From positions 10,310 to 74,309 of the forward strand of contig JBKDKA010000022.1 in the NCBI GenBank assembly GCA_046345315.1: a stretch of DNA of 64,000 bases. Reading direction: 5' to 3'. Shown here one piece after another: positions 54,187-61,726 of the stretch (position 1 is its first letter; each line of letters starts with the position of its first letter). The notes beneath the pieces are model-generated. The model had not been told where the DNA came from and made no database searches. It saw only the letters and a program-made list of their open reading frames with translations. Source of the stretch: F1-80-MAGs062 sp046345315 (GTDB lineage Bacteria; Planctomycetota; Planctomycetia; Planctomycetales; Planctomycetaceae). The translations under genes and the position numbers were made by a program.

Positions 54187-54966
54187 TCACTGGCGGTCCA
54201 ATGGCAGTGAGATTTCGAAGTCACATCCTCCGATAGTGAGCTGCGGTAGCTTCATCTGCATCAGTTCCTGTGTGACTGTTTCGTGCTGTGCGGCCTTTAT
54301 ATGCACGGCAATGATCTGAGCGTTTCCTTTGAATTTGCTGATCTCCTGCTGAAAAAGATTCGGCGACAGATGCTTTGTTTTGCTGGCGAGCCATTCGAGG
54401 TCGTCTGGAAAGCTGCATTCGAGAAAAATGGCCGAAAGTCCAGGGGTACTGTTGGCGATCTCCCAGATCCGATCAGTCGGGCCGGTATCAGAAACAAACA
54501 TAACAGCCGTGGATTCATCTTCGATCAGAAAACCAAAAGTCGGAACAACATGATTGACTGAAATGGGCGTCACTTTCATGCCAGCGACGTAAACCGGAAG
54601 TTCATTGTGCAGCTGATGCATCTGCATAAAGGGCTGTTCTTCGGCAGCAATCCGCCCCAGATCCGGCCAGACTCGCTCGTTGAAGATATCCGTTTCCAGA
54701 CACTTGAGCGTATATTCGCCCGCATAAATATGGGGGCATTCCGGCCGGGGAGAATACACGTTGTCAAGAAAGACAGGCAGCGATCCGATGTGGTCGATAT
54801 GACAGTGCGAAATGAATACGTGCTCAATCTTCCGCTGCAGACTGACTGGGGAAACATACCCCAGACATCCTGCATCCACGGCGACGCAGTCATTGATCAG
54901 AAACGTGGTCAGATGCTGTCGGCTGTCAGGCAGACCAGTCGTGGAGCCCAGTTGTCGAATCTTCAC
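54187..54966 (-). CDS. Metallo-beta-lactamase-fold hydrolase, possibly cyclic-nucleotide phosphodiesterase-like
   Basis: From GTG 54966 (AGGGA seven bases upstream) the protein has 259 residues; the frame is also open to ATG 54999. It has the metal motif H-x-H-x-D-H in FISHCHIDHIGS (His54, His56, Asp58, His59), later VNHVVPTFGFLI, VMFVSDTGP (Asp metal ligand), FLECSFPDD and IIAVHIKAAQ (a final His). The start LGSTTGLPDSRQHLTTFLI and the spacing resemble class II cyclic-nucleotide phosphodiesterases (yeast Pde1-like) and related arylsulfatase/RNase Z relatives. It lies 79 bases downstream of the nucleotide-cyclase gene on the same strand, which supports a signal-removing role. This link is inferred; no activity is proven. 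Confidence 0.78.
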   Translation of the reverse strand: MKIRQLGSTTGLPDSRQHLTTFLINDCVAVDAGCLGYVSPVSLQRKIEHVFISHCHIDHIGSLPVFLDNVYSPRPECPHIYAGEYTLKCLETDIFNERVWPDLGRIAAEEQPFMQMHQLHNELPVYVAGMKVTPISVNHVVPTFGFLIEDESTAVMFVSDTGPTDRIWEIANSTPGLSAIFLECSFPDDLEWLASKTKHLSPNLFQQEISKFKGNAQIIAVHIKAAQHETVTQELMQMKLPQLTIGGCDFEISLPLDRQ

Positions 54967-55045
54967 TGAGTATTCCCTATTGTTGCTCTCACAGTACACC
55001 GCGACAGGAAGTATACCTCGATGGTTTTTTGAAGGTCTGATTAAT

Positions 55046-56845
55046 TTACTTGCTTTCCAGCCGAATTATGCCATCCCAGTTCGCCGGAGGGGAAGTCCCA
55101 TACTTATCAAACAGCTGACGGTAGAATCGTGCCGGTCCGTCCTGTCCGGGAAGGTGCTGGTGCAGATCTTTGGCATTTTTCCAGTTGCCGTCGATGATGG
55201 CCTGAACAAGTTCATCGGTCTGCTGAATCATTTCATCCGTGACTTCCGGAAGTTTTTCGATTGAAGGCAGCAGCGTGAATACTTCGATCGGAGTATCCAT
55301 TCCCTTGGGGCGAACGCGAGCGAGACGTCGCAGTCGTCCTTCCTCAGGCGGCATTGACCTGCGGACATAATCTGCTGACTTTTCGTCGATACAGATTGAA
55401 ACTCCAAACTGTTTCGTCAGCCCTTCAAGACGTGAGCCCTGATTAACAACCGGGCCAAAGACGCCGATTTTTGACTGTTTGTCAGTCCCGATCTTTCCGG
55501 CAAGCGCTCGTCCGTGAGCAACACCAATGCCACAGGTCAGGCCAGAGAGAAGTTGATGAGACTGTTTGTTGGCACGAAGGAACTCCGATTCAATTCGCAG
55601 TGCTGCCCGGCAGGCTGGTAACGCTCCCGTCTGCTGGGAGAGTGGCCAGCCCCAGAAACCGAGGATGGCATCTCCCTGGAAATCGGCAATTGCCCCATCC
55701 AGTCCAAGTACACCATCAGCCATCACACCAAGGGCTTCGCTCACTCCTTTCAGCAGAGTCAGTAAATCGTGCTGCAGCGATTCACTTCGTTTTGAGAATC
55801 CTCGCAGATCGCAGAATAATACAGTCACATCCCGCTCAGCGGGTTCAAGGGACGGCCGGTCTCCCGCTGCTGTCAGGTTCTCGATCACTGTCGGTGAGAA
55901 AAAAGAGCTCAGCTGTGTTCGCTGATCCTGAAGAAACCGCACCTGGCGAATCGAAGAGACAAAATCTGTCAGCAGTTCAGTGAATCGAAGATCACCTCGC
56001 AGGTCTTCCTCGGTGAAAAACGTTTTACTCTTGCGGGATCCCACACCGGAGACATAAAGGCACCAGCCGATCGAACCTTCACCGCGGACCGGACATGCAA
56101 AAGCCCAGCCGAGTCCTTCCGTCATAGTGAACTCCATCCCGGTGCCCTGCGACCAGATGTTAAGTACGCTGCACTGATTGCGCAGCGACCTGATCATCAG
56201 CCGGCGGCTGGGCCGAAATCGGCCAGTGAATGATTCACGCGTGTGGACCTTCATCAGTCGTGGTGCGGGAATTGTCTCCGTAACTGCCGCAGCATGGCTG
56301 ATCAGCTCACGATCGTACTGCACGACGGCTACAGCTTCCGCTTCCGGCATCCCGTCGAGAAGCAGCTTTGCGATGATCAGAGCGAGTTCTTCATCTGTCT
56401 TTGTGGATGAAATCAGTTGTGGCAGACTGGCCAGAATCTCCAGCTGCTGCCGCGCATCACTGAACTCGGCACGACCAAGTTCTCCCGGGGAATAGGACTG
56501 CTCGATCGTTGCAAGAATGTTGTCCTCACCTGAATCGCTCTCAGGTTCAGTAACATGAAATACCGTCAGGCCGATCTGGAAGCACTCCCCCGCAGGCACA
56601 AATGTCTCGCGATACAGCGAGCCGTCGAACATGATCGAATTCCTTGCGGTTTCCAGACACCGCAGAAAAACTCCGTCGGATTCAGGCTCGACATCTGCAT
56701 GTTCTCGCGAGATCAGCAGATCGCCGTCGACCTGAATCCCGTCCGCAGGTGCTCGTCCCAGTCGAACCGTTTCCCCTGCTGTCAGAGGAAAGAGAATCTG
56801 TTTCCCGGAAAGCTGGCATGTCCACTGAATTGCGATTGTTTCCAT
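55046..56845 (-). CDS. FHA-GAF-class III nucleotide cyclase
   Basis: From ATG 56845 the protein has 599 residues; 30 further codons are open. An FHA domain (about 15-95) shows VRLGRAPADG and LISREHADVE. A GAF-like domain follows (about 130-300, TKTDEELALIIAKLLLDGMP). The cyclase domain (about 335-500) has VLFCDLRGFS (metal Asp346) and ADFQGDAILGFWGWP (metal Asp392). VFGPVVNQGSRLE supplies the transition-state Asn468 and Arg472. At the two purine-selecting positions it has Asp388 (usually Lys) and Gly461 (usually Asp), so the product is uncertain. No membrane segment is evident. It diverges from the cyclic-nucleotide-binding-fold gene. Confidence 0.88.
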   Translation of the reverse strand: METIAIQWTCQLSGKQILFPLTAGETVRLGRAPADGIQVDGDLLISREHADVEPESDGVFLRCLETARNSIMFDGSLYRETFVPAGECFQIGLTVFHVTEPESDSGEDNILATIEQSYSPGELGRAEFSDARQQLEILASLPQLISSTKTDEELALIIAKLLLDGMPEAEAVAVVQYDRELISHAAAVTETIPAPRLMKVHTRESFTGRFRPSRRLMIRSLRNQCSVLNIWSQGTGMEFTMTEGLGWAFACPVRGEGSIGWCLYVSGVGSRKSKTFFTEEDLRGDLRFTELLTDFVSSIRQVRFLQDQRTQLSSFFSPTVIENLTAAGDRPSLEPAERDVTVLFCDLRGFSKRSESLQHDLLTLLKGVSEALGVMADGVLGLDGAIADFQGDAILGFWGWPLSQQTGALPACRAALRIESEFLRANKQSHQLLSGLTCGIGVAHGRALAGKIGTDKQSKIGVFGPVVNQGSRLEGLTKQFGVSICIDEKSADYVRRSMPPEEGRLRRLARVRPKGMDTPIEVFTLLPSIEKLPEVTDEMIQQTDELVQAIIDGNWKNAKDLHQHLPGQDGPARFYRQLFDKYGTSPPANWDGIIRLESK

Positions 56846-57146
56846 GGAAACCCCGTCAAAGAATGGTTTCTGTCCGGACCGGATTCTCATCCTTGAAAAT
56901 AGTACAGGGAAAACAGGCAAAAACAGACCAGACACTCCAGGGTTTTACCTGAACTGGTCATTTCGGATGCTTCTGACTTCATGAATTCAGAAGAAAACCG
57001 GGTGGATCGAAAAAAACGATTCAGGCGAACTGAAGCAGGTTATCCAATTCTGTCGAATCACAACGATAGGGGCAATCGCGCAGAGATTATCGATCATACG
57101 GAAGATTCTGACAGAATCGCCGGCGTGTCGAGGGGGCGGGACAGAG
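56846..57146. promoter_or_regulatory. Divergent control region with two ATTCTG inverted repeats
   Basis: The 301-base region between the cyclase gene (minus) and the cyclic-nucleotide-binding-fold gene (plus) contains two related inverted repeats: ATTCTGTCGAAT (57047-57058) and a perfect GATTCTG-A-CAGAATC (57104-57118). The second lies 28 bases before the GTG start of the plus-strand gene. They are candidate operator sites for a regulator not encoded in the window. No matching boxes for sigma factors were confidently placed. Confidence 0.35.
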
Positions 57147-57686
57147 GTGCGAAAAGTTCTTTATATCCTCGGCTCACTTTCGGACACCGACGTCGACTGG
57201 CTGGTTTCTTCCGGCAGAGCCGTGGTCCTGCCTGCTGGTATGCCACTGATTGAAGAAGGCAAACATCTGGACGCACTTTTTATCGTGCTGGAGGGTTCTC
57301 TGGGAATCACGGTAGCGGCAATGCCCGGAAAAATTCTGGCTACGGCCGGACCAGGCGAAGTGCTGGGAGAGATCTCGATGCTGGATTCGCGGCCACCACT
57401 GGCGACGGTGACAGCCGAGACCGATTGTCGAATCCTGCGGATTCCGCGTACGAGCCTGGATGAGAAACTAAGGAAAGATTCAGGGTTTGGTTCTCGCTTC
57501 TACCGCACTCTGGCCGTGTTTCTTGCACAGCGAATGCGGGACCGAACGGCGGCAGCTCAGGGGCAGCAGAACAGTCTGAAAGAAGACGTCGAGGGTGCTG
57601 ACGAAATCGATCCGGAACTGCTGGAAGAAATCGCACTCGCCGGAAAACGATTCGAGTGGATCCTGAAGCGGATGAATGATCGCTGA
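57147..57686 (+). CDS. Stand-alone cyclic-nucleotide-binding-fold (CRP-like) protein
   Basis: The 179-residue protein (GTG start, AGGGGGCGGG upstream) is a single cNMP-binding beta barrel: VLPAGMPLIEEGKHLDALFIVLEGSLGI, then the phosphate-binding region PGEVLGEISMLDSRPPLATVTAE. Glu of the GE motif is present. The Arg normally two residues before Ala in the cassette (P-R-x-A) is Pro here, and the Arg is shifted two positions earlier. There is no helix-turn-helix, so it does not bind DNA like CRP. A short C-terminal helix (EEIALAGKRFEWILKRMND) ends it. It lies 17 bases before the secretion-adaptor gene, in a probable operon with the exporter. Confidence 0.85.
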   Translation: MRKVLYILGSLSDTDVDWLVSSGRAVVLPAGMPLIEEGKHLDALFIVLEGSLGITVAAMPGKILATAGPGEVLGEISMLDSRPPLATVTAETDCRILRIPRTSLDEKLRKDSGFGSRFYRTLAVFLAQRMRDRTAAAQGQQNSLKEDVEGADEIDPELLEEIALAGKRFEWILKRMNDR

Positions 57687-57703
57687 GATGCTGAGGCGTA
57701 TGA

Positions 57704-59161
57704 ATGTCGACGCAGGTCCCCTTGAAACATGACGACGCCGACCAGCTGTCATCACCTGATGAACTGGATCGACTGCTTGTCGTCGTCACGCTCCGAGGAT
57801 GGATTCCGCTGCTGACACTGTTGTCACTCTGCGTGGCCGCAATCGTATGGGGAATCTTTGGGAGAATCCCGGTTACTGTCAGCGGACACGGAATTCTGAT
57901 CAGCCCTGGCAACGTCAAAGGACTGCAGGCACAGTCCGGAGGACAGCTCGCTGAACTGGACCTTCGCGTCGGACAGCGCGTCGAAAAAGGACAGAAGCTC
58001 GGGACGCTGAGTCAGAGTTCGCTGCGCACGGAAATCGAACAGACCAGTCGAAAACTGCTTGAGGTTCGTCGAACCCATGACGACGCGGTGAAGCTTGAGA
58101 ATTCACGACGAACCCTGGAGCAGGCTTCCGTTGCAGAACAGTCTGCGTTAATCACCAAAGAAATTCGAAAGCTGCAGCTTCATATCTCGGGACTCAGATC
58201 AAAAAACGAAGTGTTCAACAGATCTCAACGTGAGAATCTGATGCGAACGCGACAGCTGTCGGAAAAGTCCCGGGATTCACTCACGAAGTTCCTCGAGGGA
58301 CTGCAGACTCTGAAAAAGGAAGGACTCGCATCAGGACAAACATTGCTGGACGCTGAACGCCAGCTGGACGAAAGTCAGCTTCGTCTGGCAGATCTGGATG
58401 TGAAACTCAGTGAGATCGATGTGCGGGAAATCGAAAGTGCTGAAAATCTCACCGTGCAGGAAAATCGTATCGCCGACCTGACGCTGCAGCTGAAGAAGAT
58501 CGAAATCGAAGACAAGAGATCGCAGCAGGAACTGCTTGAAAAACGAGCTGTACGGGAAACTGAGCTGAACGATCTGCAGCGCATACTGGATCGGCTGAAC
58601 GTCGATCTGGAACAGCGGAGTCAGTTGCTCAGTCCTTAAACCGGTCGAGTACTGGATCTGATCGTATCTCCCGGGCAGCTTATCTCAGCAGGTGATCGAA
58701 TCGGCACGATTGAGATCGAGGATCCTGATTTCGAACTGAAGAACCTTGCATACTTCGAGGTTCGTGACGGAAAACGTATTCGTGAAGGTATGCCGGCGTT
58801 CATTACACCGTCGACCGTGCAGAGAGAACGAGAAGGTTCAATCGTCGGGCGAGTTTCTCGTTGTTCCCGATTTCCGGTCAGCAGACAGGGGGCGATCAAT
58901 GCCGTCGGAAGCCAGGAGGTTGCCGACGAACTGACCAGCGAAGGCGGAATGATTGAGGTTGAGGCAGAGCTGCTTCGGGATCCCGGGGCATACAGCGGAT
59001 ATCGGTGGACGTCTCGTGGTCCGGAACTGAAATTCTCGGCGGGAACAACCACGTCAGTGCGAGTAACGGTCGAGCAGCGTGCACCCATTACATATGTTCT
59101 TCCGATTCTTCGATCATGGCTTACGGGGGCGAGTGACGAAGTGCCGGAGGCTGCAGAGTAA
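57704..59161 (+). pseudogene. NHLM-type HlyD-family secretion adaptor, interrupted by an in-frame TAA
   Basis: HlyD-like adaptors bridge an inner-membrane ABC exporter to the outer membrane. ATG 57704 (TGAGG upstream) opens a 311-codon frame: a membrane helix (about 27-52, IPLLTLLSLCVAAIVWGIFG), GTxxVSGHGILISPGNVKGL (barrel/lipoyl half), and long coiled coils (about 90-305). Codon 312 is TAA (58637-58639), yet the same frame continues 173 more codons with normal family sequence (TGRVLDLIVSPGQLISAGDR, then the beta-barrel domain) to TAA at 59161. The residue expected at the stop is Tyr in the family motif SPYxGxV. One base change (TAC or TAT to TAA) would explain it. Readthrough, mutation or sequencing error cannot be told apart here. 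Confidence 0.85.
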
Positions 59162-59189
59162 CCTTTGATGTTGTGACACTGATGAATTG

Positions 59190-59285
59190 ATGAGTACAGC
59201 GGCTGCAGGAAGGTTACCGAATGAATTCGGTGTCGCAGCTGGCGGGGTCGGCGTTGGACGGATCGTTGCGAGGGCCGGGATGTGA
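59190..59285 (+). CDS. Candidate 31-residue double-glycine peptide (speculative)
   Basis: ATG 59190 opens 31 codons whose TGA overlaps the GTG start of the C39-peptidase transporter (ATGTGAC). The peptide includes NEFGVAAGG, with Glu at -8, Phe at -7, Ala at -4 and Gly-Gly at -2/-1 of a possible cleavage point, leaving a 12-residue core VGVGRIVARAGM. This matches the double-glycine leader pattern used by C39 peptidases, but the ORF is short and has no strong ribosome site, so chance is a real possibility. It is smaller than NHLP or Nif11 precursors. Confidence 0.2.
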   Translation: MSTAAAGRLPNEFGVAAGGVGVGRIVARAGM

Positions 59286-61534
59286 CAAAAGCATCGCGAG
59301 TACATACGCCGCTGCTGCTGCAGATGGACGCTGTCGAATGTGGTGCCGCGTCTCTTGGCATGATCCTGCGGTACTACGGGCTCTGGGCGCCACTTGCGGA
59401 AATGAGGCGGGAATGTGGTGTCTCCCGCGACGGCAGCAAGGCGTCCAGTATCGTTAAGGCCGCACGTCGGTATGGACTGAACACAAAGGCCTACAGCAAG
59501 GATCTGAACGGTCTGAAAGCTATGAAGTTTCCAGTGATCGTGTTCTGGAACTTCTGCCATTTTCTGGTTGTGGAAGGTGTCAGTGAATCAGAGGTCTTCC
59601 TGAACGATCCGGCTTATGGTCATACGGCCATTGGATTCGGAGAATTCGAGAATGGCTTCACAGGAGTGGTGCTGGCATTTGAGCCGGGAGAGAATTTTGT
59701 CCGTCGAGGCAGTCCGCCACGAGCCTTGTCAGCCCTGTTTGAGCGTCTTCGCGGGCAGTTCACTGCCGTGGGATACTGTGTGCTGGCCGGACTTCTGCTG
59801 GTAATTCCCGGGATCGTTGGTCCGACATTCAGCAGTATCTTTATCGACAATATTCTTCTGGAGCATCGCACAGCGTGGGCACGTCCGCTGCTGGCGGCGA
59901 TGCTGGTCACGCTGATCATCCAGCTGCTCCTGAAGCTGCTCCAGCTGACTCACCTCAGGCGACTCAGAATCTCATTGTCAGCACGCATGACCAGCCGATT
60001 TCTCTGGCATCTGCTTCGGCTGCCTGTTCCGTATTACGCTCAAAGGTATCCCGGCGATATCGGTAATCGAGCTCAGCTGAATGAGGAAGTGGCATCCGTA
60101 CTTTCAGGACAGCTGGCAACCGCGTGTATCGACATCAGCACGATGTGCTTCTTTGCGACGGTAATGTTCTTTTACGACAAAACCCTGACCGCCATCGGCG
60201 TCGGACTTGCCGTACTGAATATCTGCGTCCTGAAATGGGTTGCGGGACGGCGCGAAGAAGCCAACATGCGACTCACCCAGGAATCCGGAAAATCTTCGGC
60301 AGTGGCGATCGCCACGCTGGAGAACATCGAGGGGGTCAAGGCATCCGGGCTGGAACGGGAAAAGTTCAGTCAGTGGGCCGGGCAGTTCGCCAGAGAATCG
60401 AATGCCGGAACCGAACTGGAACGATCAAGTCTGGCGATTGGAATTCTTCCGGTGTTTGCGGGTTCCTTAACGACGGTACTGATACTTGTCGCGGGCGGGC
60501 TGCGAGTCATTGACGGTGAACTGACCATTGGAGAGCTGGTTGCATTTCAGCTGCTGATGGACTCATTCCTGCAGCCGATTGATTCACTCGTCGAAGTCGG
60601 ATCTTCAATCCAGGAGCTTCAGGGAAATCTGCTTCGGCTTGATGACGTCCTGGACAATCCGGTCGCTGACGAATTCTCCGCGGCCGCCGGCGAATGTCCC
60701 GCAACAGCTGCGACAACGGCCACGCCGTCTCCGGAGCCTTTGAGTTCCTTTCCGGAAAACAATCCGGGGAAGATCGAAATGAACCGCGACGATCGTCACG
60801 AAGTGCGACTGCGTGGCGAGCTGGAAATCCGCGGAATCAGTTTTGGTTACAGCCCGTTGGAAACTCCACTGATCTCCGGGCTGGATATCCGGCTGAGACA
60901 AGGGGCGAGTCTTGCATTGGTCGGGGGAAGCGGCTCTGGTAAGTCTACACTCGCAAAGGTGATCTGCGGGCTTTACCCGGCTGGTTCAGGAGAGATCCTT
61001 TTTGATCGCCGCTCAGCCAGCGCGATTCCTCGCCAGGTATTTGTGAATTCCGTTGCACTGGTTGATCAGGACGTGGTTCTGTTTGACGGAACAGTACGTG
61101 AGAATCTGACACTCTGGGACCGATCAGTATCCGATGCAGCGGTAGTACGTGCGTGCCGCGATGCGGAGATCCATGAAACGATTCTCCGACTGCCAAAGGG
61201 ATACGACACAATGCTGGCTGACGGCGGAGGAGGAATGAGCGGTGGAGAGAGACAAAGACTGGAAATCGCACGGGTCCTGGTTCGTGATCCGAGCATTCTG
61301 ATTCTTGATGAAGCTACGAGTGCGCTCGATTCGGACACCGAGCGGATGATCAGCGATAACATCCGTCGTCGAGGATGCACATGCGTGATTATTGCACATC
61401 GGCTCCGCACAATACGTGACTGTGATGAAATCATCGTTCTGCATGCCGGTTCGGTCGTGGAACGAGGTCGACATTCGGATCTGTGGGCAGCAGACGGCGT
61501 GTACGCGAGATTAGTGAAGCAGGACGGAGTGTAA
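59282..61534 (+). CDS. NHLM-type ABC transporter with N-terminal C39 peptidase domain
   Basis: This inner-membrane exporter is predicted to cut a leader peptide after a double glycine and export the rest. From GTG 59282 it has 750 residues. The C39 domain (1-135) has all catalytic residues: Cys20 (DAVECGAASLGM), His93 (FWNFCHFLVVEG) and Asp109 (LNDPAYG). The transmembrane domain follows (about 155-480; six helices predicted), then the nucleotide-binding domain: Walker A VGGSGSGKSTLAKV (about 545-556), signature GMSGGERQRLEIARV (652-658 for MSGGERQ), and Walker B ILILDEATSALD. This matches the peptidase-containing half of the NHLM bacteriocin export family. It is followed by the second ABC subunit 192 bases later. 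Confidence 0.92.
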   Translation: MTKASRVHTPLLLQMDAVECGAASLGMILRYYGLWAPLAEMRRECGVSRDGSKASSIVKAARRYGLNTKAYSKDLNGLKAMKFPVIVFWNFCHFLVVEGVSESEVFLNDPAYGHTAIGFGEFENGFTGVVLAFEPGENFVRRGSPPRALSALFERLRGQFTAVGYCVLAGLLLVIPGIVGPTFSSIFIDNILLEHRTAWARPLLAAMLVTLIIQLLLKLLQLTHLRRLRISLSARMTSRFLWHLLRLPVPYYAQRYPGDIGNRAQLNEEVASVLSGQLATACIDISTMCFFATVMFFYDKTLTAIGVGLAVLNICVLKWVAGRREEANMRLTQESGKSSAVAIATLENIEGVKASGLEREKFSQWAGQFARESNAGTELERSSLAIGILPVFAGSLTTVLILVAGGLRVIDGELTIGELVAFQLLMDSFLQPIDSLVEVGSSIQELQGNLLRLDDVLDNPVADEFSAAAGECPATAATTATPSPEPLSSFPENNPGKIEMNRDDRHEVRLRGELEIRGISFGYSPLETPLISGLDIRLRQGASLALVGGSGSGKSTLAKVICGLYPAGSGEILFDRRSASAIPRQVFVNSVALVDQDVVLFDGTVRENLTLWDRSVSDAAVVRACRDAEIHETILRLPKGYDTMLADGGGGMSGGERQRLEIARVLVRDPSILILDEATSALDSDTERMISDNIRRRGCTCVIIAHRLRTIRDCDEIIVLHAGSVVERGRHSDLWAADGVYARLVKQDGV

Positions 61535-61726
61535 ATATGCTGATGAGCTTTCAGATCGTTGATCCTGAGACATAAGTACCTGGAACGGCGAAACCTGGAC
61601 TGGCTCCCGGACAACTCTGAAAAAAGCTGACAATATTGGCGGAAAAGGGTGTGTGTACCGGCTTTGTCAGGGCCTCCTGGCAGCACAAGCGGTTTTGAGG
61701 GGCGATCCAGGCAGATGTGACCGAAC

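Noticed and set aside
58637..58639. Selenocysteine or pyrrolysine recoding at the internal stop
   Set aside because: The codon is TAA, not TGA or TAG, and TAA serves as a normal stop in other genes here.
59221..59457. 78-codon frame overlapping the C39 transporter start
   Set aside because: It lies in a shifted frame inside the peptidase domain and shows no family resemblance.
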